Source: Blastococcus sp. MG754426
Lineage (GTDB): Bacteria > Actinomycetota > Actinomycetes > Mycobacteriales > Geodermatophilaceae
Direction: 5' to 3'
Assembly: GCF_021699055.1 (NCBI RefSeq)
Contig: NZ_SSXC01000005.1
Location: 83,500-147,499, forward strand
Length of the DNA: 64,000 nt
Shown here in pieces: positions 34,451-43,002 of this stretch (position 1 is the stretch's first letter; every line of letters starts with the position of its first letter). A model generated the notes under the pieces. The model was given only the letters and a program-made list of their open reading frames with translations, was not told where the DNA came from and did not search any database. A program made the translations under genes and the position numbers.

Positions 34451-35476
34451 ATGACCGGCAACGCCACACACCGCTACAGCAACACCGCGATCCTCACCGT
34501 TCAGGCGGTCGACGCATCGCAGATCGTCACCTCGGCCGCCTTCGACGAGCAGCTGGGTGACACCTACCAGCGCGTCGGGCTCCGCCCCGGTCTGCTGCAG
34601 CGCCTCGCGGGCATCGAGGAGCGTCGCTGGTGGGCCGACGGCGTCTCGTTCGTCGACGGCGCCGCCACCGCCGGCGCCAAGGCGATCAGCGAGAGCGGCG
34701 TGGACCCGGCGCACATCGGCCTGATGGTCAACACGTCGGTCAGCCGCAAGCACCTCGAGCCGTCCACGGCCGTCGCGGTCCACGACGCCCTCGGGCTGCC
34801 CAGCTCCTGCCAGAACTTCGACGTGACCAACGCCTGCCTGGGCTTCGTCAACGGCATGGAGCTGGCCGCGGCGATGATCGACGTCGGGATGGTCGACTAC
34901 GCGCTCGTGGTGAACGGGGAGGACTCCCGTCCCGTCCAGGAGCGCACCATCGACCTGCTCAACCGGCCGGACACCGTGGCCAAGGACGTGATGGGCCACT
35001 TCGCCACCCTCACCCTCGGCTCGGGCGCCGTCGCCATGGTCCTCGGCCGGGCCGACCGGCACCCCGAGGGCCACCGGATGGTCGGGTCGGTGAGCCGGGC
35101 GGGCACCGAGCACCACCAGCTCTGCACCGGCGACAACGACGGCATGCAGACCGACCTCAAGGGGCTCCTCGCCGCCGGCCTCACCCTGTCCGGCGAGCTC
35201 TGGGCGGACGCGGCCGAGGAGTTCGACTGGGCGCAGGGCATGGACCGGTACGTCATCCACCAGGTCTCCAAGGTGCACACCGGCGCGCTCTGCGACCGGT
35301 TCGGCATCGACCGGGCGCGGGTGCCCACCACCTTCCCGACCCGCGGCAACCTGGGCCCGGCGTCGGTGCCGTTCACATTGGCGGGCGAGGCGGACTCGCT
35401 CACCGACGGGGAGCGCGTGCTGCTCATGGGGATCGGCTCGGGCCTGAACGCCTGCTGCCTGGAGATCGCCTGGTGA
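34451..35476 (+). CDS. oleA: OleA, long-chain olefin biosynthesis thiolase-fold condensing enzyme
   Basis: 341 residues. It condenses two fatty acyl-CoAs head to head to a beta-keto acid. Catalytic residues line up with the known OleA: Cys129 (DVTNACLGFVNG), His270 (YVIHQVSKVH), Asn300 (TRGNLGP) and Glu103 (KHLEPST), which enters the site from the partner subunit and separates OleA from FabH. The gene order oleA-oleBC-oleD confirms the call. ATG 34451 is used; GTG 34442 in the same frame is an alternative, and neither has a strong ribosome site. The stop overlaps the oleBC start (GTGA), so expression is coupled. The chain-length range cannot be read. Confidence 0.92.
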   Translation: MTGNATHRYSNTAILTVQAVDASQIVTSAAFDEQLGDTYQRVGLRPGLLQRLAGIEERRWWADGVSFVDGAATAGAKAISESGVDPAHIGLMVNTSVSRKHLEPSTAVAVHDALGLPSSCQNFDVTNACLGFVNGMELAAAMIDVGMVDYALVVNGEDSRPVQERTIDLLNRPDTVAKDVMGHFATLTLGSGAVAMVLGRADRHPEGHRMVGSVSRAGTEHHQLCTGDNDGMQTDLKGLLAAGLTLSGELWADAAEEFDWAQGMDRYVIHQVSKVHTGALCDRFGIDRARVPTTFPTRGNLGPASVPFTLAGEADSLTDGERVLLMGIGSGLNACCLEIAW

Positions 35477-38076
35477 CACCCGCAGCGCCGGCCGGGCTGC
35501 CCGGTCTGGACCCGTCCTGGTCGCGGTGGGTCACCGTCCCCGGTGCGGACGGCGAGAAGCACCGCTGGCACGTGCTCGACAACGGCGTCGCCGATCCGGT
35601 GGGCACCCTGCTCTGCGTCCACGGCAACCCGACCTGGTCCTACCTGTGGCGCCGTCTCCTCGCGACCGCCCCGCCCGGGTGGCGCGTCGTCGCGCCCGAC
35701 CAGCTCGGGATGGGCTGGTCCGCACGGCCGGCCGGACCGCGCACGCTGACCCGGCGGGTGGCCGATCTCGGGGACCTCACCGCGGCGATGGCGATCAGCG
35801 GACCGGTCGTGACGGTCGCCCACGACTGGGGCGGCATCATCTCGCTCGGGTGGGCCCTGGAGCACCGGTCCGACGTGCGGGGCGTCGTCCTCACCAACAC
35901 CGCCGTCGCCATGCCCGAGGGCGACCTGGGACCGGCGCTGATCCGGCTGGCGCACGCACCCGGCCTGCGCGCCGCCGTCACCGTGGGCAGCTCGGTGTTC
36001 GTCCGCGGCGCGACGGCGCTGTCGTGGCCGCCGCTGCCCCGGGAGGTCCGCCGGGCCTACGCGCAGCCCTACCCCTCGGCCGCGCAGCGCCGGGCCGTCG
36101 GCGAGTTCGTCGCCGACATCCCCTTCCGGCCCGGCCACCCCTCCCGCACGGCGCAGGAGGCGATCGCCGAGGGCATCCGCACGCTCGACGTCCCCGCGCT
36201 GCTCCTGTGGGGCCCGAGGGACCCGGTCTTCGGCGAGCGGTACCTGGCCGACCTGCGCGAGCGGCTGCCCCGGGCGGCGGTGCACCGCTACGAGGGCGCC
36301 TCCCACCTCCTCCCCGAGGACGCCCCCCAGTACGCCGAGGCGGTCGCCACCTGGGTGTCCGACACGTTCTCCGCGCCGGACGCCCCGGCCGCGGCCGGGC
36401 GTGCCACCCCGGCGGAGCCGCCGGCGCGGCCCTGGTCGGCGCTGACCGCCCGCTCGGACGACGACTCCCCGGCGATCGTGGAGACCGGGGGCGGTTCGGT
36501 CTCCTGGGCCCGGCTGTCCCGCCGGGTCGCGGACATCGCCGCCGGCCTGGCCGCGTCCGGGGTCGGTCCGGGGAACCGGGTGGCGCTGCTGCTGGAGCCC
36601 TCGGCCGACCTGACGGCCGCGGTCTACGCCACGTGGCGCGCAGGCGCCGTCATCGTCGTCGCCGACAAGGGCCTCGGCCTGCGGGGGATGCGGCGGGCAC
36701 TGCGCGGCGCCGCACCGGACCACGTCCTCGGCAGCGCCGCGGGCCTGGCCGCCGCGCGGGCGATGGGTCTGCCGGGGACGCGCATCCTGGCCGGCCGGGC
36801 CACGGCCCCGGTCCGCCGTGCCCTCGCGGTGGAGCACGACCTGGCGTCGCTGGAGGCGCTGGGCCGGTCGTCGCCCGCGCCGCCGGAGTGCCCGCCGGAT
36901 GCCGACTGCGCCGTCGTCTTCACCTCCGGGGCCACCGGCCCGGCCAAGGGCGTGGTCTACACCCAGCGCCAGGTCGGCGCCCAGCTGGAGCTCGTCCGGG
37001 CTGCCTACCGGCTCGCACCGGACGACTCGCTGGTGGCCGCGTTCGCCCCCTTCTCCATCCTCGGCCCCGGCCTCGGGATCGCCTCGTCGGTGCCCGACGT
37101 CGACGTCACGGCGCCGGGCACGCTCACCGCGGGCAAGCTGGCGGACGCGGCGGCCGCGGTCGATGCCACCGTGGTGTTCGCGGCCCCGGCCGCCCTGCGC
37201 CGGGTGGCCGCGACCGCCGGCGAGCTGACCGGCGAGCAGCGGACCGCGCTGCGCCGGATCCGGCTGCTCATGTCGGCCGGGGCGCCCGTGCCGCCGCCGC
37301 TGCTCCGCGCCCTGCGCGAGACCTTCCCGGCGGCGGAGCCGCACACGCCCTACGGCATGACCGAGGCGCTCCCGGTCACCGACGTCTCCTTCGACGAGGT
37401 CGAGGCCGCGGGCCCCGGGAACGGCGTCTGCGTCGGCCGCCCGGTGCCCGGGGTGGAGGTCCGGATCAGCCCGCTCTCCCCGCTCGGCGCCGCGGACGGG
37501 GCCCTCACCGGCTCCCCCGGCGTGACCGGCGAGATCTGCGTCCGCGCCCCGCACGTTAAGGACCGCTACGACGCGCTGTGGGCCACCGAGCGGGCCGCCG
37601 GCCGTGACCCGGGATGGCACCGCACCGGGGACGTCGGGCACCTCGACGGCGACGGACGGCTGTGGGTCGAGGGCCGGTTGGCGCACGTGGTCACCGCCGC
37701 GGACGGCCCGGTGACACCCGTGGGACCGGAGCAGCGGATCGAGGGCCTGGCCGCCGTCTCCGCCGCCGCGGTCATCGGCGTCGGCCCGGTGGGTGTCCAG
37801 GTCGCCGTGGCCGTCGTCGTGCCTTCCACCGCCGCCGGGAAGCGGCGCCCTCCCGTGCCGGCCCGGCGGGGACGGCTGACCGTGGCACCTCCCGGGCTCG
37901 CGGACGAGGTGCGCCGCTCGGCCGGGGTCGACGTCGCCGCCGTCCTCGTGACCGACGCCCTCCCCGTGGACATCAGGCACCAGTCGAAGGTGGACCGGGC
38001 GGCGCTCGCCCGGCGCGCGAGCCGGCTGCTCTCCGGGACGCCGGTCCGGTGGGCCGCCCGCCGCGGCACGGCGTGA
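35473..38076 (+). CDS. oleBC: OleBC fusion: beta-lactone decarboxylase plus beta-lactone synthetase
   Basis: 867 residues. Residues 1-298 are OleB, an alpha/beta hydrolase related to haloalkane dehalogenases: HGNPTW (50-55), nucleophile Asp118 in AHDWGG and His278 in EGASHLL. It turns the beta-lactone into a cis-olefin and CO2. After a Pro/Ala linker (about 299-321), OleC is an ANL-superfamily enzyme with TSGATGPAKG (484-493), PYGMTEALPVT, HRTGDVGHLDGDGR and a C-terminal Lys in HQSKVDRAAL. It makes the beta-lactone from the beta-hydroxy acid with ATP. This fusion is known in Micrococcus and other actinobacteria. Both ends overlap neighbours by 4 bases. Confidence 0.93.
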   Translation: MTPAAPAGLPGLDPSWSRWVTVPGADGEKHRWHVLDNGVADPVGTLLCVHGNPTWSYLWRRLLATAPPGWRVVAPDQLGMGWSARPAGPRTLTRRVADLGDLTAAMAISGPVVTVAHDWGGIISLGWALEHRSDVRGVVLTNTAVAMPEGDLGPALIRLAHAPGLRAAVTVGSSVFVRGATALSWPPLPREVRRAYAQPYPSAAQRRAVGEFVADIPFRPGHPSRTAQEAIAEGIRTLDVPALLLWGPRDPVFGERYLADLRERLPRAAVHRYEGASHLLPEDAPQYAEAVATWVSDTFSAPDAPAAAGRATPAEPPARPWSALTARSDDDSPAIVETGGGSVSWARLSRRVADIAAGLAASGVGPGNRVALLLEPSADLTAAVYATWRAGAVIVVADKGLGLRGMRRALRGAAPDHVLGSAAGLAAARAMGLPGTRILAGRATAPVRRALAVEHDLASLEALGRSSPAPPECPPDADCAVVFTSGATGPAKGVVYTQRQVGAQLELVRAAYRLAPDDSLVAAFAPFSILGPGLGIASSVPDVDVTAPGTLTAGKLADAAAAVDATVVFAAPAALRRVAATAGELTGEQRTALRRIRLLMSAGAPVPPPLLRALRETFPAAEPHTPYGMTEALPVTDVSFDEVEAAGPGNGVCVGRPVPGVEVRISPLSPLGAADGALTGSPGVTGEICVRAPHVKDRYDALWATERAAGRDPGWHRTGDVGHLDGDGRLWVEGRLAHVVTAADGPVTPVGPEQRIEGLAAVSAAAVIGVGPVGVQVAVAVVVPSTAAGKRRPPVPARRGRLTVAPPGLADEVRRSAGVDVAAVLVTDALPVDIRHQSKVDRAALARRASRLLSGTPVRWAARRGTA

Positions 38077-39083
38077 GGGTCCTGGTCACCGGCGCCAGCG
38101 GGCTGCTCGGCCGGGTCACCGCCCAGCGCCTCCTGGCCCGCGGCGACGAGGTGACGGTGCTGCAGCGCCGCCCTGCCGGCCTGCCCTGCGCCGAGGTGCT
38201 CGGGGACGTCGCCGACCCGGCCGCGGTGGCGCGGGCGACCGCCGGGCAGGACGCCGTGGTCCACCTCGCCGCGAAGGTCGACGTCACCGGCCGGTGGGAG
38301 GAGTACGCGCGGGCCAACATCGAGGGGACCAGGAACGTCCTCGCCGCCTGCACCGCGGGCGGCGTCGAGCGGCTCGTGCACGTGTCCTCCCCCTCCGTCG
38401 CGCACGCCGGGGCCCCGCTGTCCGGGGCGGCGGCCGGCGTCGCCGACCCGGCGCGGGCGCGGGGGTCCTACTCGCGGTCCAAGGCCGTGGCCGAGCTGGA
38501 GGCGCTGGCTGCGGACTCGGCGGGGCTCGCGGTGCTCGTCGTGCGCCCCCACCTGGTGTGGGGCCCCGGCGACGAGCAGCTGGTGGCGCGGATCGTCGCC
38601 CGGGCGAGGGCCCGCCGGCTCCCGGTCATCGGCACGGGCGCCGCGCTCATCGACACCACGTACATCGACAACGCCGCTGCCGCCCTCGTGGCCGCTGTCG
38701 ACGCCTGCGGGCCCGTCCACGGGGAGGCGCTGGTCGTCTCCAACGGCGAGCCCCGGACGGTCGACGAGATCCTCCGCCGGCTGTGCGCTGCCGCGGGTGC
38801 TCCCGGGCCACGGGGACGGGTGCCGACGCATGCGGCGTGGCTGGCCGGCGCCGCCGTGGACGGCGTCTGGGCGGCGAGCGGCCGCAGGTCGACCCCTCCC
38901 CTGACCCGCTTCCTCACCGAGCAGCTGACCACCGCGCACTGGTTCGACCAGCGGCGGACCCGCACGGCACTCGGCTGGCGGCCGGAGGTCGGCCTCGACG
39001 AGGGCTTCGCGCGGCTGGCCGCCTGGTACGGCGGAGGTCCCCGGTCGCCGGCCGGGGACCTCCGCCGTCGCGGGGCGCCCTGA
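38073..39083 (+). CDS. oleD: OleD, 2-alkyl-3-ketoalkanoic acid reductase
   Basis: 336 residues. An extended short-chain dehydrogenase with N-terminal TGASGLLGRVTA for NADPH, HLAAKVDVTGRWEEY and the catalytic YSRSK. It reduces the OleA product to the 2-alkyl-3-hydroxy acid, the OleC substrate. GTG 38073 overlaps the oleBC stop. A 17-bp hairpin lies inside the last codons and is probably the operon terminator. The motif TYIDNAAAALV and the C-terminal region match sterol-dehydrogenase-like OleD proteins. Confidence 0.92.
   Translation: MRVLVTGASGLLGRVTAQRLLARGDEVTVLQRRPAGLPCAEVLGDVADPAAVARATAGQDAVVHLAAKVDVTGRWEEYARANIEGTRNVLAACTAGGVERLVHVSSPSVAHAGAPLSGAAAGVADPARARGSYSRSKAVAELEALAADSAGLAVLVVRPHLVWGPGDEQLVARIVARARARRLPVIGTGAALIDTTYIDNAAAALVAAVDACGPVHGEALVVSNGEPRTVDEILRRLCAAAGAPGPRGRVPTHAAWLAGAAVDGVWAASGRRSTPPLTRFLTEQLTTAHWFDQRRTRTALGWRPEVGLDEGFARLAAWYGGGPRSPAGDLRRRGAP
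39028..39068 (+). terminator. Hairpin terminator inside the 3' end of oleD
   Basis: A perfect 17-bp stem (ACGGCGGAGGTCCCCGG with its complement) and a 7-base loop TCGCCGG. It spans the last dozen oleD codons and lies just before the convergent hydrolase stop at 39086, so it may end transcription both ways. Confidence 0.7.
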
Positions 39084-39085
39084 CG

Positions 39086-39829
39086 TCAGGCGGCCGTCGC
39101 GCGGGCGGCCTCGTCGATCAGCCGGGCGACGACGTCGGGCCGGGAGACCGTGACGGCGTGCGAGGCGTCCACCTCGACGACGGACGACGAGGCGCGCTCG
39201 GCCATGAAGCGCTGCGCCTCGGCCGGGACGGCCAGGTCCTGGAGCGTGAGGAGGGTCCAGGACGGGATGGTCTTCCAGGCCGCCTTCGTCGCCTTGCCCG
39301 CCAGCGCGTCGGCGATGATCGGCCGCTGCGTGACGGCCATGAGCTCGGCGACGTCCGCCGGCACGTCGGCGGCGAAGATCGCGTGGAACTTCTCCTGCTC
39401 GATGTACAGGTCCTCCGCGGTCTCCCCCTCGGGCCCCCGCACGGCCACCGGGCGCAGCGCCGCGCCGAGCTCGTTGCCCGGGTACCTCCCGGCCAGCTCG
39501 CCGGTGCTCTCGCCCTCGTCGAGCAGGAAGCTGGCGACGAACACCAGCGCCGTCACCCGCGGGTGCCCCTCGGCGGCCTCGCTCATCACGCTGCCCCCGT
39601 AGGAGTGGCCGGCCACCACGACCGGGCCGTCGATGCTGTCCAGGACGTCGCGCAGCAGCGCGGCGTCGCCGTGCAGCGAGCGGAGGGGGTTGGCGACCCC
39701 GACCACGGGATAGCCGTCCCGCCGGAGCCGGGCCACCACGCCGTTCCAGCTCGACGAGTCGGCGAAGGCCCCGTGGACGAGCACCACCGTGGGCGTGGCG
39801 GTGCGGCTCCCGGACGTGCTGCTGGTCAT
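39086..39829 (-). CDS. Alpha/beta hydrolase (esterase EstC/MhpC-like)
   Basis: 247 residues. VVLVHGAFADSSSWNGV holds the oxyanion region, AGHSYGG the Ser nucleophile and VDASHAVTVSRP the catalytic His. The fold resembles salicylate-esterase or hydroxynitrile-lyase-like proteins common in soil bacteria. ATG 39829 faces the GntR gene, with a perfect palindrome between; control by that regulator is likely. It converges on oleD with 2 bases between stop codons, so it is not part of the olefin operon. Confidence 0.85.
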   Translation of the reverse strand: MTSSTSGSRTATPTVVLVHGAFADSSSWNGVVARLRRDGYPVVGVANPLRSLHGDAALLRDVLDSIDGPVVVAGHSYGGSVMSEAAEGHPRVTALVFVASFLLDEGESTGELAGRYPGNELGAALRPVAVRGPEGETAEDLYIEQEKFHAIFAADVPADVAELMAVTQRPIIADALAGKATKAAWKTIPSWTLLTLQDLAVPAEAQRFMAERASSSVVEVDASHAVTVSRPDVVARLIDEAARATAA

Positions 39830-39915
39830 CGATCTCTCCCTCTCGGTCGGTGGACGACGCCTCGTCGCCCGTGCGGTCGCACCACCGCGTGCGCTCCCCC
39901 GCCAACGCCTCCGGT

Positions 39916-39931
39916 ATGCGATATATCGCAT
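39916..39931. promoter_or_regulatory. Perfect 16-bp palindrome, probable GntR operator
   Basis: ATGCGATATATCGCAT is fully self-complementary and AT-rich within a GC-rich 175-base divergent region. It is 87 bases from the hydrolase start and 74 from the gntR start. FCD-type GntR proteins bind dyads of similar size. The pairing with the adjacent regulator is inferred. Confidence 0.65.
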
Positions 39932-40004
39932 GCCGCCAGCCGTGCCGGGAAGGCACCGCCGCGCACTTTCCCGTTCCGCCCGGACACCCGCAGGAGGACC
40001 CCCC

Positions 40005-40655
40005 GTGCCGATCCCCTCGACCGGCCCCGGCGTCGACCGCGGCCTGCTGCGCGACGACGTCCACCGCCGCCTGCGCGACGCCATCGTCGACGGCACGTTC
40101 GCCCCCGGCGAGCAGCTACGGGACCTGGAGCTCGCGACGTGGCTGGGCGTCAGCCGGACCCCGGTCCGCGAGGCGCTCCTCCGGCTCGCGCACTCCGGCC
40201 TCGTCCACACCCAGCCCGGGCGCTCGACGGTCGTGACCACCCTCGACGCCCGCGGTGTCCGCGATGCCCGGGACGTCGTCGCCGCGATGCACGAGCTCGC
40301 GGTCCGCGAGGCCGTCCCCGCGCTGGTGGAGGCGGACCTCACCGCCATGCGGGAGGCCAACCGCCGGTTCGCCGCGGCCGTCGACGCCGGGGACGTCGAG
40401 CAGGCGCTGCTGGCCGACGACGAGCTGCACGGCGTCCCCGTGCGCATCGCGGGCAACCGCGCGCTGGAGACGGTGCTCGAGCAGTTCACGCCGACGGTGC
40501 GCCGCGCGGAGCGGCTGCGGTTCGGCTCCCTCCGCGGCCGGGCCTCCGCCACCCGGCACGAGGAGCTCATCCGGCTGTGCGCCGCCGGCGACGTCGACGG
40601 CGCAGCCGCCGTCGCCTACGACACCTGGCACAGCCTGCCGAGCGACGAGGGCTGA
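40005..40655 (+). CDS. GntR-family (FCD domain) transcriptional regulator
   Basis: 216 residues. The winged helix occupies residues 10-80 (LRDAIVDGTFAPGEQLRDLELATWLGVSRTPVREALLRL, in pieces), followed by the helical FCD effector domain with LADDELHGV and a metal-site His near residue 180 (TRHEELI). GTG 40005 is preceded by AGGAGG with 7 bases between. Divergent from the esterase-like hydrolase, with a perfect palindrome in the gap; it probably represses that gene and itself until an acid effector binds. Confidence 0.88.
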   Translation: MPIPSTGPGVDRGLLRDDVHRRLRDAIVDGTFAPGEQLRDLELATWLGVSRTPVREALLRLAHSGLVHTQPGRSTVVTTLDARGVRDARDVVAAMHELAVREAVPALVEADLTAMREANRRFAAAVDAGDVEQALLADDELHGVPVRIAGNRALETVLEQFTPTVRRAERLRFGSLRGRASATRHEELIRLCAAGDVDGAAAVAYDTWHSLPSDEG

Positions 40656-40675
40656 CCGCCGGGGGCGCGTCGTCG

Positions 40676-41029
40676 TCACGGCGCGATGACGAGCTCCGCG
40701 ATGCGGTCGCCGTCCATCACGAACCGGTACCGGAGGTCGGCGACGCCCCCGGGGAAGTCGCCTTCCAGGTGGTTGACCGCGACCCAGCGGCCGTCGCCGG
40801 CCCGTTCGGCCCCGACGAGCTCGGTGGTGTAGCTGAACGCGGCGCCGGCGTGGGAGAGGAAGCCGCGGATCTCCTCGGTCCCCCGGTAGGTCGTCCCCTC
40901 GTCGACGACGACGGCGCCGGGCGCGAAGGCCCGCAGCGCGGTGTCCGCGTCGCGGGCCGCGTGCGCGGCGAGGTAGCTCCGGATCGGGGCCGGGAGCTGG
41001 TCGGGTCGGATGCTGGCCTGGGTGCTCAT
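40676..41029 (-). CDS. SnoaL-like/NTF2-fold protein
   Basis: 117 residues. A cone-shaped NTF2 fold of the SnoaL-like group (YLAAHAARDADTALRAFAPG, TYRGTEEIRGFLSH, then beta strands). Members include small isomerases, cyclases and binding proteins; no catalytic residues can be assigned. ATG 41029 faces the MerR regulator across 78 bases with a strong dyad, so it is its likely target. Confidence 0.8.
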   Translation of the reverse strand: MSTQASIRPDQLPAPIRSYLAAHAARDADTALRAFAPGAVVVDEGTTYRGTEEIRGFLSHAGAAFSYTTELVGAERAGDGRWVAVNHLEGDFPGGVADLRYRFVMDGDRIAELVIAP

Positions 41030-41055
41030 GGCCCGACCCTGCGGCTTCCCGGCGC

Positions 41056-41081
41056 GGGAGGGTCAAGCACTGGACCCTCCC
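41056..41081. promoter_or_regulatory. MerR-type operator between the SnoaL-like gene and merR
   Basis: Perfect 9-base arms GGGAGGGTC and GACCCTCCC are separated by AAGCACTG. MerR proteins bind such dyads within the -35/-10 spacer. The dyad lies 27 bases before the merR GTG and 27 bases before the other start, so it could serve both. Confidence 0.65.
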
Positions 41082-41107
41082 CCGGGGAGAGGGTGCAGAG
41101 TGCTCCC

Positions 41108-41905
41108 GTGCTGTCGATCGGTGAGTTCTCCCGGCTGACCCACCTCAGCGTGCGCACGCTGCGGCGGTACCACGACGCGGGCCTGCTCGAGCCGGCGACC
41201 GTCGACCACACCACCGGCTACCGCCACTACACCGCCGGGCAGATCCCGGCCGCCCAGGTCATCCACCGGCTCCGCGAGCTCGACGTCCCCCTGCCCGATG
41301 TGCGGCGCATCCTCCGCTCCCCCGACCCCGGTACCCGTGCCGCGCTGGTGGCCGACCACCTGCAGCGGCTGGAGTCGGAGCTCGAGCGGACGCGGGCCGC
41401 TGTCGCCTCGCTGCGCCGGCTGCTGCAGCCCGAGCCTGCCCCGCTGCGGGTCGAGCTGCGCACCGTGCCGCAGGCGACGGTGGCCGCCGTGGAGGACGAG
41501 GTGGCGCACGACGAGGTCCTCACCTGGTACGCCGGCGCCATGGCCGAGCTCGACGCCGTGGTCCGGGAGCCGGCCGGCGCCCCCGGGACGCTCTGCGACA
41601 ACGCCCTGTTCGAGCACGGCCGCGGCCACCTGCTCGTGTACCGGCCGACCGCCCACCCGCCGCGCCGCGGACGGGTGCACCCGGTGACCCCGCCGGCCGT
41701 GGAGCTCGCCGTGACCACCCACGTCGGCCCGCACGACGACATCGACGTCACCTACGGCGAGCTGGGCGCCTGGGTGGTGGCCAACGCGCTGGCGGTGGCC
41801 GGGCCGGTGCGGGAGCGCTACCCCGTGGGCCCGCGCGACACGGCCGACCCGTCGGCGTGGCGGACCGAGATCGGCTGGCCGGTCTTCCACGTGGGGCCGG
41901 GCTGA
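41108..41905 (+). CDS. MerR-family regulator with GyrI-like effector domain
   Basis: 265 residues. MerR winged helix at 1-70 (LSIGEFSRLTHLSVRTLRRY, HYTAGQIPAAQVIHRLREL), a coiled dimer helix at about 80-115, and a GyrI/BmrR-like ligand-binding domain at about 120-262. Such proteins sense hydrophobic cationic or other small molecules. GTG 41108 starts directly at the helix-turn-helix. It is divergent from the SnoaL-like gene with a dyad between. Confidence 0.85.
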   Translation: MLSIGEFSRLTHLSVRTLRRYHDAGLLEPATVDHTTGYRHYTAGQIPAAQVIHRLRELDVPLPDVRRILRSPDPGTRAALVADHLQRLESELERTRAAVASLRRLLQPEPAPLRVELRTVPQATVAAVEDEVAHDEVLTWYAGAMAELDAVVREPAGAPGTLCDNALFEHGRGHLLVYRPTAHPPRRGRVHPVTPPAVELAVTTHVGPHDDIDVTYGELGAWVVANALAVAGPVRERYPVGPRDTADPSAWRTEIGWPVFHVGPG

Positions 41906-41950
41906 CCGCCCCGCCGCACCTCCGACCGACGAACCGCCCGCCGCGGGTCG

Positions 41951-42211
41951 CTAGCGGGAGATCGACAGGTCGGCCGCGTATCCCAGGCGCCGCACCTCGG
42001 CCAGCAGCCGCTGACCGGCCGCGACCCGGTCCGGGCCGCTGAGCCGGAACAGCAGCCGCACCGGGCCGCGGTGCGGCACCCACAGCCCGGGGCCGACGGC
42101 CTGCCCCTCGGCCGCGAGCGCGGCGGCGACGTCGTCCGGGACGCCGACCGTGCGGCGCTCCGGGTCGACCGGCTCGGCGGGCGCCACGCTCAGCACGACC
42201 GACGTGGACAC
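41951..42211 (-). CDS. Small conserved-looking hypothetical protein
   Basis: 86 residues from GTG 42211. I do not recognise a family. The sequence is mixed in composition, with strong G/C third positions, alternating hydrophobic residues (GPVRLLFRLSG) and a predicted alpha/beta pattern, so it is more likely real than a shadow. No membrane helix or signal peptide. It lies alone between merR (convergent) and a CPBP protease gene read in the same direction. Confidence 0.5.
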   Translation of the reverse strand: MSTSVVLSVAPAEPVDPERRTVGVPDDVAAALAAEGQAVGPGLWVPHRGPVRLLFRLSGPDRVAAGQRLLAEVRRLGYAADLSISR

Positions 42212-42283
42212 CGGCCCACCGTAACGGCGGACCCGGTCCTCGAACGCGGTCGTCGCCTCCCTTGCGGCGCTCCCCCGCCGGCC

Positions 42284-43000
42284 TCACCCGGGACGGTGGG
42301 CGGCGGCCGCGGCCAGCGCACCCAGGCTGTTGGTCGCCAGGTGGAGCAGGACAGGGGCCAGCAGGCTGCCGCTGCGGAGCCGCAGCCAGGCGAAGAGGAC
42401 CCCGGCCGCTGCCGTGAGGGCGCAGCCCAGGAGGACGACGGCGAACAGGCCTGCGCCCCCGTCCGCCAGCGTGTTGGCCCTGGCGGCGCTCAGTGTGGGG
42501 CGGATGTGCCAGATCCCGAAGAGCGCCGCGGACACCGCGACGGCCGTGCGCGGCGGGAGCAGCCGCAGCAGCGCCGCCAGCAGGACGCCGCGGAAGGCGA
42601 CCTCCTCCCACACCACGGTGCCCAGCGGGATCCGGACCAGCGCCTGGTGGGCGATCTCCCCGGAGCCCGCACCGGCGAGCCGCGCGTCGGCCAGCAGGGG
42701 GCGGACCGCCGGGACGGCGAGTGCGACCGCGTAGCCGGCGGCGACCACGGCGGCGCACCCCCCACCCCAGCGGATCCCCGCCCGCGTGCGACGCCGCTCG
42801 AGACCCAGCTCCTGCCAGGTGGTGCCGGCGAACCGCGCTCCCGCGAGGATCAGGCCCGTCGCGGCCAGGTTCACCGGGACGTAGGACTGCGGGTAGCCCG
42901 GCAGCCGGGTGATGACGACGTTGTTCCAGGCACCGAGGAGCACGGCGACGGAGGCGGCGAACACGAGCCCGCCCCGGCGGCCTGCTGCGCGAGCATGCAC
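42284..43000 (-). CDS. CPBP-family intramembrane metalloprotease
   Basis: 238 residues, about seven hydrophobic helices. The glutamate motif (VVWEEVAFRGVLL) and the later His motif (FGIWHIRPT) of the CAAX-protease/bacteriocin-processing family are both present, so it may be active. ATG 43000 is two bases from the divergent GTG at 43003, so the two promoters must overlap or lie inside the coding sequences. The substrate is unknown. Confidence 0.82.
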   Translation of the reverse strand: MHARAAGRRGGLVFAASVAVLLGAWNNVVITRLPGYPQSYVPVNLAATGLILAGARFAGTTWQELGLERRRTRAGIRWGGGCAAVVAAGYAVALAVPAVRPLLADARLAGAGSGEIAHQALVRIPLGTVVWEEVAFRGVLLAALLRLLPPRTAVAVSAALFGIWHIRPTLSAARANTLADGGAGLFAVVLLGCALTAAAGVLFAWLRLRSGSLLAPVLLHLATNSLGALAAAAAHRPG

Positions 43001-43002
43001 CC

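Noticed and set aside
34400..34451. Longer N-terminus of OleA from 34400
   Set aside because: The extra residues are Arg/Pro-rich and unlike OleA; the first conserved residues begin just after 34451.
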